Assembly (NCBI GenBank): GCA_002469765.1
Contig: DKNS01000017.1
Span: 1 to 7,695, forward strand
Length of the DNA stretch: 7,695 nt
Direction: 5' to 3'
DNA from: Flavobacteriales bacterium UBA7382
GTDB lineage: Bacteria > Bacteroidota > Bacteroidia > Flavobacteriales_D > Sanyastnellaceae
Position 1 is the stretch's first letter. Each line of letters starts with the position of its first letter. A model generated the notes under the pieces. The model was not told the origin of the DNA, did not search any database, and saw only the letters and a program-made list of their open reading frames with translations. Made by a program: the position numbers and the translations under genes. Shown here in pieces: positions 1-6,174 of the stretch.

Positions 1-224
1 ACTTTGTGGCCAGCGCATTGCAATGCAGACGCCACCATGTGGCACACTGTGCCCTTGCCGTTGGTGCCTGCAACGTGGACAAACTTGAGCTTGCGCTCGG
101 GATGGCCCAAGGCCGCACACACCCTTTTGGTGGCAGACAAATCGGCCTTGTACGCGGCCACGCCTTGGCGCTGGAACATGGGGAGTTGAGAAAACAGAAC
201 GTCGACCACCTCAGGGTAGGTCAT
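1..224 (-). CDS. folC: Bifunctional folylpolyglutamate/dihydrofolate synthase, N-terminal part
   Basis: FolC is a cytoplasmic ATP-dependent ligase that adds glutamate to folates and, in many bacteria, also to dihydropteroate. Only the first 74 residues lie in the window; the rest is off the left edge. The visible part begins MTYPEVVDVLFSQLPMFQRQ and continues through an AAYKADL segment to the P-loop GTNGKGT at residues 53-59, followed by a helix with CHMVASALQ. This arrangement, with the SQLPMFQ and AYKADL motifs about 30 residues before the P-loop, is typical of Bacteroidota FolC (known family). The ATG at 224-222 follows the stop of the TonB-like gene after one base, so translation is probably coupled to it and folC is the last visible gene of the exbB-exbD-tonB-folC operon. 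No separate promoter or ribosome binding site is seen. MurC-F-type ligases share the GKGT loop, but the early residues fit FolC better. Confidence 0.93.
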   Translation of the reverse strand, partial: MTYPEVVDVLFSQLPMFQRQGVAAYKADLSATKRVCAALGHPERKLKFVHVAGTNGKGTVCHMVASALQCAGHK

Positions 225-225
225 C

Positions 226-1035
226 TCACTCAAGGTCGAACCGAATGGTGATGTAGCCAGAGCGGCGAGGCTTGGTGGCGTCCGAGTCGAACTTCGCCGT
301 CTTGGCAGCCCGCATGGCCAATTGAACGTGATGCGAGTCGCGGATCGTGGTGAGGGCCGATTGGTAGTCCGGCACCGCTTGGATGACCGAGCCAGATGCG
401 TCCACCACAATGTTGATCCGCACGCTTCCCTCCTGTCGTGGCTTCTCGTCCAGCTTGGGCTCGCCAATCATGGTGCCTCCGCGCAGCATGGCGTCGCCAA
501 AATCCCCGGACACCAGGCCACGTCCTTCAATCTTGCCAGCTTCGTCGCCTTCGTTGCCCACACCTGAAGCCACGCCTTGGGAACCGCCACCACCCGCACT
601 CTGCGCGCCAGGATTGCGAAACAGGTGGGCCGTGCGGTCTTCTCGTTCGGGCTCGGGCTCCGGTTCGGGATCGGGCTTGGGGTCCGGGGCGCTCTGGACC
701 GCCACGTCGCTCGTCGCTTGGGTCACCACCTCCTCCTGCACCATGGGCTGTTCAGGTTCAAGCTCGTTCGACAAAGCCTCTTCCTCCACAGCCTCCTGCA
801 CAACTTCACTGGGGACCTCTGTTTCCACGTCGCCGCCTGCTTCTTCCGTACTCCCGAGGTCGGCAAAACCCACGGCCACGAATCGCTCCCCTGGAGGCGG
901 CTCCTGAGTGGTGAAGGCTGTCAAGAAAAAGCACGCGACGAGCACCGTCACAAACAACAGCGCACTCAGCGTAGCCGCCTGCCGACGGTTGCGTTTCTCC
1001 TGATGGAGCCGTGCGTGTTCAAGGGTGCCCTCCAT
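226..1035 (-). CDS. tonB: TonB-like energy transducer with acidic/Pro-rich linker
   Basis: This 269-residue protein has the plan of a TonB transducer, which carries proton-motive energy from ExbB/ExbD to outer-membrane receptors. A short charged cytoplasmic head (residues 1-19) is followed by one membrane segment (about 21-41), a very acidic stretch (62-103), a Pro/Asp/Glu run (117-131), a Gly-rich linker (about 146-187), and a C-terminal domain (about 190-269). That domain has the TonB_C-like pattern GSVRINIVVDASGSV, then AMRAAKTAKF, and ends in YITIRFDLE. The gene starts 7 bases after exbD and ends one base before folC, so partner and operon are clear. Two oddities stand out. The membrane segment has no histidine, where E. 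coli TonB needs His20; aligning the segments puts Phe28 there while Ser24 matches Ser16. The usual cationic Pro-Lys repeat is mostly Pro-Glu. It could serve a Tol-like or other envelope role instead of nutrient import. Confidence 0.85.
   Translation of the reverse strand: MEGTLEHARLHQEKRNRRQAATLSALLFVTVLVACFFLTAFTTQEPPPGERFVAVGFADLGSTEEAGGDVETEVPSEVVQEAVEEEALSNELEPEQPMVQEEVVTQATSDVAVQSAPDPKPDPEPEPEPEREDRTAHLFRNPGAQSAGGGGSQGVASGVGNEGDEAGKIEGRGLVSGDFGDAMLRGGTMIGEPKLDEKPRQEGSVRINIVVDASGSVIQAVPDYQSALTTIRDSHHVQLAMRAAKTAKFDSDATKPRRSGYITIRFDLE
643..687 (-). repeat. Short tandem Pro-Asp/Pro-Glu codon repeat inside the TonB-like gene
   Basis: Residues 117-131 of the TonB-like protein alternate proline with Asp, Lys or Glu (PDPKPDPEPEPEPE). 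The DNA is a degenerate six-base repeat of the type CCCGAG/CCGGAG on the coding strand. Such a run forms a stiff extended rod that helps TonB span the periplasm (known for Pro-rich TonB regions). Codon use varies between the units, which argues for selection on the protein rather than recent slippage. Confidence 0.7.
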
Positions 1036-1042
1036 ATCGAGT

Positions 1043-1444
1043 TCAGTTCGACGCAGGGTTCGATCCCAACATCACCTTCCATTGCTTGGACTTGGCCAAA
1101 CCAATGAGCTCGACCGTTTGGCCCGTGGGCACGTTGCGATCCACTTGGAGGTACAGGACTTTCTCCGCCTGCTTCTCCATTTCCAGCGTGAGCTTCGGCT
1201 CGAGGTCTTCACGGGAAATCGGACGCACCTCGCCGTTGAGGTGGTATGTGCCGTCGGCTTGGATGCTTACAGTCAATCGAGACGTCACGGATGTGGTGCC
1301 TTTGGAAGTCGGCAAATCCACATTCACCCCATTGCTGACCAGCGTCGACAGAATGACGAAGAAGATGAGCAGCAGAAACACGAGGTCCGTCATGGACGAC
1401 ATGTTGCCAGTCAAGCTGACTTTGTTGCGTTGCCCGAGGTTCAT
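1043..1444 (-). CDS. exbD: ExbD/TolR-family biopolymer transport protein
   Basis: ExbD works with the ExbB channel in the inner membrane to couple proton flow to TonB. The 133-residue product is the normal family length: a short cytoplasmic tail with NMSSMTDLVFLLLIFF, one membrane helix (about 19-37) and a periplasmic domain. Asp20 in the MTDLVFLLLIFF motif corresponds to the essential channel aspartate (Asp25 in E. coli ExbD). The periplasmic domain ends with LYLQVDRNVPTGQTVELIGL and a KVMLGSNP strand, as expected for ExbD/TolR. The start codon overlaps the exbB stop as ATGA at 1444-1441, a classic translational coupling. ExbD and TolR cannot be told apart by sequence alone; the neighbouring TonB-like gene, with no tolA, tolB or pal visible, favours ExbD. 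Confidence 0.95.
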   Translation of the reverse strand: MNLGQRNKVSLTGNMSSMTDLVFLLLIFFVILSTLVSNGVNVDLPTSKGTTSVTSRLTVSIQADGTYHLNGEVRPISREDLEPKLTLEMEKQAEKVLYLQVDRNVPTGQTVELIGLAKSKQWKVMLGSNPASN

Positions 1445-2145
1445 CCGCGTGCAGGTTCTTCGAGGATGTCAATGAATTCGAGGCTGTTGGCTTCCATGCT
1501 GTGCACCACCTTGCTCACTTTGCTGACGAGGTGGTTGTACGCCATGTAGCCCAAAATTCCCACGATCAACCCAACAATGGTGGTCACCATCGCTTGTTTG
1601 GTCCCGGACGAAATGTCGCTGACCTGCACAGTACCGGCCGCCTCCATGTCGAGAAAAACGTTCACCATCCCAATGACAGTTCCAAGAAAGCCCACCATCG
1701 GCGCAGCGCCCGCCACAGTAGCCAGCGTGCTCAGGTTCTTTTCCAACCTGTAAATCTCCAGCTTCCCCACATTCTCAATCGCAACGCTGATGTCCTTGAG
1801 CGGTTTGCCAATTCGGCTGATGCCCTTGTCAAGCATGCGGCCAAGTGGGGTGTTGCTGTCCGCGCAAAGGTTTCTTGCGCTGGTCAGGTTGCCCTGAGAA
1901 ATATAGTCCTTCAGGCGGTTCATGAAATCGGGGCTGACCTTGTCCGCCTTCTGGATGGCCAAAAAGCGCTCGAAAAACACATACATCCCAATCAAGCTCA
2001 TGAGCGCGAGCGGCAACATGATGTACCATCCGCCCTCCATCAAAAGTTGGAGGACATTCACATCCACCTCGGCAATGTCAGGGGTGGAAACGTCGGCCGC
2101 ACTTGGGGCAGCTTGAAGAAGGAGGGAGGCCAGAGTAATCAACAT
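1441..2145 (-). CDS. exbB: ExbB/TolQ/MotA-family proton channel protein
   Basis: ExbB forms the pentameric inner-membrane channel that, with ExbD, powers TonB. The 234-residue protein has a hydrophobic N-terminus (about 1-14), then three membrane helices at roughly 38-58, 141-165 and 185-205, with a cytoplasmic domain between the first two. The second helix contains GAAPMVGFLGTVIGM and the third GTKQAMVTTIVGLIVGILGY. Thr156 and Thr189 match the two channel threonines of E. coli ExbB (Thr148, Thr181). The residue matching E. coli Glu176 is Gln184. The C-terminal tail carries VHSMEANSLEFIDIL, which I recall as common in Bacteroidota homologues. The ATG at 2145 has no recognisable Shine-Dalgarno sequence, which is usual for this phylum. 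It is the first gene of the tight exbB-exbD-tonB-folC block and lies 123 bases after nhaD. Confidence 0.95.
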   Translation of the reverse strand: MLITLASLLLQAAPSAADVSTPDIAEVDVNVLQLLMEGGWYIMLPLALMSLIGMYVFFERFLAIQKADKVSPDFMNRLKDYISQGNLTSARNLCADSNTPLGRMLDKGISRIGKPLKDISVAIENVGKLEIYRLEKNLSTLATVAGAAPMVGFLGTVIGMVNVFLDMEAAGTVQVSDISSGTKQAMVTTIVGLIVGILGYMAYNHLVSKVSKVVHSMEANSLEFIDILEEPARG

Positions 2146-2268
2146 GCTCAGGGTTCAATTCCAGGGTTCGAACGACCAAGTTCATTCGAATATTGGCCTT
2201 CCCTGGAGGGACAGCTCCCAAGTTGTTCAACTGCACGGGTTCACAACCGCGCCCCGAAACACCCCTGA
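2146..2268. other. Intergenic gap between nhaD and exbB
   Basis: This 123-base stretch is the longest non-coding gap in the window and the likeliest site for a promoter of the exbB operon. I looked for a TAnnTTTG -7 element in the leftward direction and found none; the AT-richest part (around 2187-2201, with two TTCGAA-like sites) does not fit. A short motif, AGGGTTC, occurs twice close to exbB (about 2149-2155 and 2173-2179). No hairpin followed by a T-run, and so no convincing terminator for nhaD, is visible. Confidence 0.4.
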
Positions 2269-3645
2269 TCAGGCGTACATCAAGATGTAGACGCCCGCTC
2301 CAGCGAAGTAACCAAGAATGGCCAAAAGGCTGATTTTCTTGAGGTACCAAACAAAATCGATGCGCTCGAGGCCCATGACAGCCACCCCAGCGGCCGAGCC
2401 GATGATCAGCGCCGAACCACCCGTTCCAGCGCAATACGCCAGGAACTGCCAAAAAATCCCATCCTGAACAAACATGCTGTCCCACTCGCCCAATCCCGCA
2501 GCAGCAGGAATCACGTCGTACATCCCCATGCTGGCCGCCACAAGTGGCACGTTGTCAACGATGGCACTCAACAATCCAATGGCCATGTCGATCAAGTACA
2601 CGTCGTTCAAACTGGCCCTCAAGCCCTCGGCGGCTAAAATGAGGTGACCGGCCTCCTGCAAGGCCCCCACAGCCAACAAAATTCCAAGGAAGAACAACAC
2701 CGACGCGGAGTCGATGTGCCGCAGCACGCCCACCACAGTGAGGTGCGCCTTGGCTTCTTGATTTTTAGACTTGTGCAGACGCTCCGTGAAAATCCAAAGC
2801 AGGCCGAGACTGAGCATCATCCCCATGAACGGAGGCAAGTGCGTCACCGTCTTGAACACAGGCACAAACAACAGACCCGCCACGCCCGCCGCGAACACCA
2901 AATTTCGCTCGACCGGAGTGGTGGGGTCCCACTCCTCTTCTGCCTCTGCTTCGGGACGGGCCACCTCTCCTTTCAACCTGAAGCTCAGCAACCCGAGCGG
3001 CACGAGAAGGCACACGATGCTGGGCAAAATGAGGTTGGTGATGATGGTGCTTGTGGTCAACTGGCCCCCAATCCAAAGCATGGTGGTGGTCACGTCGCCG
3101 ATGGGCGACCACGCGCCTCCGGCGTTGGCCGCAACCACGACCATCCCCGCAAACAGCCAACGCGTCTGACGGTCGTCAATCAATTTGCGCAGCAACGACA
3201 CCATCACAATGGACGTGGTGAGGTTGTCCAACAAGGCGGAGAAAAAGAAGGTCAGGACGCACACGATCCATAGCATCTTCACCTTGTTCCGTGTTTGGAT
3301 CCGATCGGTGATGATGCGGAATCCTTCGTGGGCGTCGACAAGCTCCACAATGGTCATGGCCCCCATGAGGAAAAACAAGATGGAGCTGATTTCCTCCATA
3401 TGGTGCATCAGCCGGTGCTCAAAAAATGCGGCCAAACCCGCATGACCCGCCCCATGGCCCTCGGCCATGAACATCTCAAATTGACCTGCCAAATGGGCCG
3501 GCACGTCGTGTGCGCCAAGCACGAAAATGGCCCAGCACAGCGTACCTGTCACAAGGGCGGAGCCCGCTTTGTCAATGTGAATGTTGTGCTCAAGTGCGAT
3601 GAACAAATAGCCCAGCACAAAGACGGAAAGAATCAGAATGTCCAT
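2269..3645 (-). CDS. nhaD: NhaD-type sodium:proton antiporter
   Basis: NhaD exchanges cytoplasmic Na+ (or Li+) for external protons and supports growth in salt or alkaline conditions. The 458-residue protein is almost entirely hydrophobic helices. It shows the pseudo-twofold motif pair of the ion transporter superfamily: FSALLDNLTTSIV (135-147) with NAGGAWSPIGDVTTT (174-188) in the first half, and SAIVDNVPLVAA (360-371) with GTGGSALIIGSAAG (407-420) in the second. Asp140-Asn141 and Asp364-Asn365 are the probable ion-site residues. The N-terminus MDILILSVFVLGYLFIALEH fits NhaD from Bacteroidota, so the ATG at 3645 is well supported. Two loops are unusual: a histidine-rich one (46-82) and an acidic one joining the halves (about 224-246). 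It lies 68 bases after the dehydrogenase and 123 before exbB, so co-transcription is possible but unproven. ArsB/CitM-like relatives are less likely. Confidence 0.93.
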   Translation of the reverse strand: MDILILSVFVLGYLFIALEHNIHIDKAGSALVTGTLCWAIFVLGAHDVPAHLAGQFEMFMAEGHGAGHAGLAAFFEHRLMHHMEEISSILFFLMGAMTIVELVDAHEGFRIITDRIQTRNKVKMLWIVCVLTFFFSALLDNLTTSIVMVSLLRKLIDDRQTRWLFAGMVVVAANAGGAWSPIGDVTTTMLWIGGQLTTSTIITNLILPSIVCLLVPLGLLSFRLKGEVARPEAEAEEEWDPTTPVERNLVFAAGVAGLLFVPVFKTVTHLPPFMGMMLSLGLLWIFTERLHKSKNQEAKAHLTVVGVLRHIDSASVLFFLGILLAVGALQEAGHLILAAEGLRASLNDVYLIDMAIGLLSAIVDNVPLVAASMGMYDVIPAAAGLGEWDSMFVQDGIFWQFLAYCAGTGGSALIIGSAAGVAVMGLERIDFVWYLKKISLLAILGYFAGAGVYILMYA

Positions 3646-3713
3646 GGTCGTGAATGTCTAAACGCAAGATGAGCCCCAATGTTCGTCGGAGCGCCGAACC
3701 GCACTGAAGTTCC

Positions 3714-4943
3714 TCACATCAGGAAATTCAAAGCACGCTCCAACGCCTTGGCCGTGAAATGGGTGGGCTCCTGGTGATTCTCATGGATTTTGGCGAGCGC
3801 CTCGCGGATGATGCCGCTGGTGTCTGCAAAAATGGCTGCGTCCGACATGTTGACATCTTCGTCGCTCATGAGGTACGCGAAGACCCTGGCCATGCCGCAG
3901 TTGGCGATGAAATCTGGGATCACAGTGGTGTGAGCGTCGGCCCACTCGGCGATTGGGCCGTAGAAAATTTCCTCGTCTGCGAAAGGCACATTGGCCCCAG
4001 AGGACATCACTTCCACCCCCGCCTTGACCATGCGTTCGACCTGGTCTTGCGTGACCAAACGGCTCGCCGCACAAGGCAAGAATACCTCGTGGTCCAAATC
4101 CCAAATGCGTGCGTTCACCTCCTCAAAAGGCACGAGCTCTTTGCTGCGCAACGCGTTGCCTTGTTTCGCCAAAAACAGCTCTTTCACCTCTTCGTAGGTC
4201 AACCCATCAGGTCGCAGCACCCCACCCACGCGGTCAATGATGCCCACAACGGAGGCACCAGCCTGAGCCAAGTACAGGGCTGCAGCCGCCCCCACGTTGC
4301 CCCAACCTTGCACCACCACGCGCTTGCCCTCGACATTGTCACCTCGCAGGTCGAAGAGGTGACGAACCGACTCGCTTACCCCATAACCGGTGATCAGGTC
4401 GGCCACGCGAATCTTGCGGTCCACATCCGGGCTGATGGTCGAGTCCTCCACCGGTTGAGACACTCCCTGGCGAAGGTTGCCGATGCGGCGCACTTTTTGG
4501 GCTTCATTGGGCTGAAAATGCCCTGTGAACACCCCTTCTTGCGGGTGCCAGACCCCATGGGCTTCGGTAATCGGAATGACTTCGTGGATCTCGTCTACAT
4601 TGAGGTCGCCGCCTGTGCCGTAGTAATGCTTTAACAAAGGCGTCACAGCCTTGTACCAGCGCTCAAGAACGCCTTTCTTCCTAGGGTCGCTGGGGTCAAA
4701 ATCGATGCCGCTCTTGGCACCTCCGATGTGGGGTCCGGACACCGTGAATTTCACCTCCATCGTCTTGGCGAGACTTTCCACTTCACGCCGATCGAGCCCT
4801 TCACGCATGCGCGTACCCCCTCCGGCCGCTCCGCCTCGAAGGCTGTTGATGACCACCCAACCGCGGGCTTCGGTCTCGCTGTCTTGCCACGCAAACACAA
4901 TCTCAGGCACGCGGTTTTCATAGGCTTTCAGAAGGTCTTTCAT
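3714..4943 (-). CDS. Glu/Leu/Phe/Val dehydrogenase family enzyme
   Basis: This 409-residue cytoplasmic enzyme belongs to the ELFV family, which reversibly deaminates an amino acid to its 2-oxo acid with NAD(P)+. Visible elements are GGAAGGGTRM (37-46), the lysines of MEVKFTVSGPHIGGAKSGI (Lys65, and Lys77 as likely catalytic lysine), Asp113 in GTGGDLNVDE, the Rossmann dinucleotide loop GWGNVG (213-218), IIDRVGG (235-241), GANVPFADEE (316-325) and IANCGMARVF (346-355). The first residues MKDLLKAYENRVPEIVFAW match the start I recall for Bacteroidota homologues. The reading frame stays open 84 bases further upstream, but the extra 28 residues overlap anmK and look unlike the family, so I choose 4943. 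AAGGA nine bases before this ATG supports it. I cannot tell glutamate from leucine or other substrates by eye. It lies 31 bases after anmK and has a candidate promoter of its own. Confidence 0.93.
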   Translation of the reverse strand: MKDLLKAYENRVPEIVFAWQDSETEARGWVVINSLRGGAAGGGTRMREGLDRREVESLAKTMEVKFTVSGPHIGGAKSGIDFDPSDPRKKGVLERWYKAVTPLLKHYYGTGGDLNVDEIHEVIPITEAHGVWHPQEGVFTGHFQPNEAQKVRRIGNLRQGVSQPVEDSTISPDVDRKIRVADLITGYGVSESVRHLFDLRGDNVEGKRVVVQGWGNVGAAAALYLAQAGASVVGIIDRVGGVLRPDGLTYEEVKELFLAKQGNALRSKELVPFEEVNARIWDLDHEVFLPCAASRLVTQDQVERMVKAGVEVMSSGANVPFADEEIFYGPIAEWADAHTTVIPDFIANCGMARVFAYLMSDEDVNMSDAAIFADTSGIIREALAKIHENHQEPTHFTAKALERALNFLM

Positions 4944-4951
4944 GGGGTCTT

Positions 4952-4956
4952 TTCCT
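4952..4956 (-). promoter_or_regulatory. Shine-Dalgarno-like AAGGA before the dehydrogenase
   Basis: On the leftward strand AAGGA ends eight or nine bases before the ATG at 4943. It is the only gene start in the window with a recognisable purine-rich site at a normal distance, and it decides in favour of the shorter start over the one inside anmK. Bacteroidota often do without such sites, so its weight is modest. Confidence 0.4.
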
Positions 4957-4963
4957 TGCCCGG

Positions 4964-4971
4964 CAAAGGTA
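4964..4971 (-). promoter_or_regulatory. Candidate Bacteroidota -7 promoter element (TACCTTTG)
   Basis: The leftward strand reads TACCTTTG, an exact match to the TAnnTTTG -7 consensus of the Bacteroidota housekeeping sigma factor. It lies in the 31-base gap before the dehydrogenase, about 20 bases upstream of its ATG. Reading by eye, it is the only exact match I found on this strand in the window. A TTG at 4998-4996 could be a -33 element, but the spacer of 24 bases is longer than the usual 19-21 or so, so the call stays tentative. Confidence 0.4.
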
Positions 4972-4974
4972 GCG

Positions 4975-6114
4975 TCAAAGCGCCCCCTGCCCCCACAATG
5001 CCCCACCACTTGAGTCGCATTGTGCACCTGTCACGCTCGACAGCGTGTTGTCGATGCCCAGCCAGCGCAACAGGCCCAACCAAGCAAACACCATCGCCTC
5101 CTTGCCCTCCACAAGTTCAGGCTGGGGCACTTCCCAGGCCAAGTTCTTCTCCTTGCCAAGCCGTCCCAAGGCCGCCATCAGCGTGGGATTCCAAGCGCCG
5201 CCGCCTGTGACCAACACGCGGGCACTTTCGGGCATGTCCTTTACGACGGACCACGCGATGTACATCACCGCCGTGGCAAGCAAGTCGGACTGACTGGCAT
5301 CTTTGTGGTCCTTCAAAACGGGAAAAACCGTGCCCTCGAGCCACTCGCGTCCCAAGCTTTTGGGCGGCGGCTGGTGGTGGTGCTCCAAAGCTTGCCAAGC
5401 ACGAAGTAGGTCGGGCAACACCTCGCCCTGCGCAGCCAACTGGCCGTCTCGGTCCATCGGCAAAGGATGCACCAAGGTGTTCAGCAGCAGGTTGGCGGGG
5501 CCAATGTCCCAGGCCAACCGACGCCCGTCGGGCGCGTCCATGCTCACGTTGGCAAAACCACCCAGGTTCAACACCGCATCCCAATCCGGGAACAACACTT
5601 GGTCAGCCAGCGGAACCAATGGGGCCCCTTGACCCGCCCAGGCCACGTCCAACCGCCGCAGGTCCGACACCACGGGAATGTTCCACACTTGATGCAGCGT
5701 GGCACCACATCCCAACTGGTGAGTCCAGCCTTCTTCAGGGCGGTGATGCACTGTGTGCCCATGGGACCCCGCCACGCTAAGTGTGGACATGGGGACACCC
5801 AGTCCTTGCAGCCATGTTCGGGCCGCCTCGGCCGACCAGGATGCCCAGCGTTTGTCCAACCGAAGCAAATCCACGGCTGACAATTCCATGGCCCTCCACA
5901 GGTCGCATCGAAGCGGCTCGGGATACGCCAAAGTGGTGGTGTGTTCAAGTTGAACATTCCAGCTGAATGCTTGCGGACTGGATGCCAGGCCGGCCTTGTA
6001 CTTTGCATGGACACGGACCAATGCCGCATCCAAGCCATCCACGGACGTCCCACTCATCAACCCAAGACAGAGCCAACCTTCGGGAGGGCACCTCCATGTA
6101 TCTTCGCGAGGCAT
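4975..6114 (-). CDS. anmK: Anhydro-N-acetylmuramic acid kinase
   Basis: AnmK phosphorylates and opens 1,6-anhydro-N-acetylmuramic acid to MurNAc-6-phosphate, a step in recycling peptidoglycan sugars in the cytoplasm. The 379-residue protein shows the family's motifs in order: GLMSGTSVDGLDAAL (18-32), SHGHTVHH (117-124), DLRRLDVAWAGQGAPLVPLAD (151-171), NLGGFAN (183-189), WDIGPAN (202-208) with Asp203 as the likely catalytic base, DRDG (221-224), LVTGGGAWNP (301-310), EGKEAMVFAWLGLL (336-349) and SSVTGA (359-364). The ATG at 6114 leaves 17 residues before the first motif, and no other Met lies between, so the start is acceptable although a downstream non-ATG start is not excluded. It is the first gene of the leftward run and diverges from the acyl-CoA dehydrogenase. 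Its start codon directly abuts an inverted repeat. The murQ gene for the next step is not in the window. Confidence 0.95.
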   Translation of the reverse strand: MPREDTWRCPPEGWLCLGLMSGTSVDGLDAALVRVHAKYKAGLASSPQAFSWNVQLEHTTTLAYPEPLRCDLWRAMELSAVDLLRLDKRWASWSAEAARTWLQGLGVPMSTLSVAGSHGHTVHHRPEEGWTHQLGCGATLHQVWNIPVVSDLRRLDVAWAGQGAPLVPLADQVLFPDWDAVLNLGGFANVSMDAPDGRRLAWDIGPANLLLNTLVHPLPMDRDGQLAAQGEVLPDLLRAWQALEHHHQPPPKSLGREWLEGTVFPVLKDHKDASQSDLLATAVMYIAWSVVKDMPESARVLVTGGGAWNPTLMAALGRLGKEKNLAWEVPQPELVEGKEAMVFAWLGLLRWLGIDNTLSSVTGAQCDSSGGALWGQGAL

Positions 6115-6133
6115 GGGTCGAAAAGTACGACCC
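6115..6133. promoter_or_regulatory. Perfect 6-bp inverted repeat abutting the anmK start
   Basis: GGGTCG (6115-6120) and CGACCC (6128-6133) form a perfect six-base inverted repeat around a seven-base AT-rich spacer. It sits in the 60-base gap between the divergent anmK and acyl-CoA dehydrogenase genes and touches the anmK ATG at 6114. In anmK mRNA it would fold into a hairpin right before the start codon; as DNA it could be an operator half-site pair. A repeat of this size can arise by chance in GC-rich DNA. Confidence 0.35.
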
Positions 6134-6174
6134 TGCCCTTATTGACAGAACACCATCTTCCTCGACCAAAGGCA

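Noticed and set aside
383..907. Long plus-strand reading frames opposite the TonB-like gene, and similar ones opposite exbB, nhaD, the dehydrogenase and anmK
   Set aside because: Their low-complexity Ser/Pro/Arg/His composition is that of antisense shadows of GC-rich codons; the leftward frames encode recognised families throughout.
2170..2186. GGTTCGAAC resembling a tRNA T-loop
   Set aside because: The flanking bases do not form the five-pair T stem, and no acceptor, D or anticodon arm is present nearby.
3681..3699. GTTCG...CGAAC inverted repeat in the 68-base gap between the dehydrogenase and nhaD as a terminator
   Set aside because: Only five base pairs with a nine-base loop and no T-run after it in the leftward direction; too weak to call.
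4944..5027. Upstream extension of the dehydrogenase by 28 residues
   Set aside because: It overlaps the end of anmK, is unlike the family N-terminus, and the ATG at 4943 has both an AAGGA site and the expected first residues.
6141..6150. TTGACA as a sigma-70 -35 box for the acyl-CoA dehydrogenase
   Set aside because: No matching -10 or Bacteroidota TAnnTTTG element lies at a suitable distance, and Bacteroidota do not use the E. coli consensus.
5941..6174. 78-codon N-terminal extension of the acyl-CoA dehydrogenase
   Set aside because: It lies antisense to anmK, is rich in Cys, His and Pro without any family motif, and the normal family start is the ATG at 6175.
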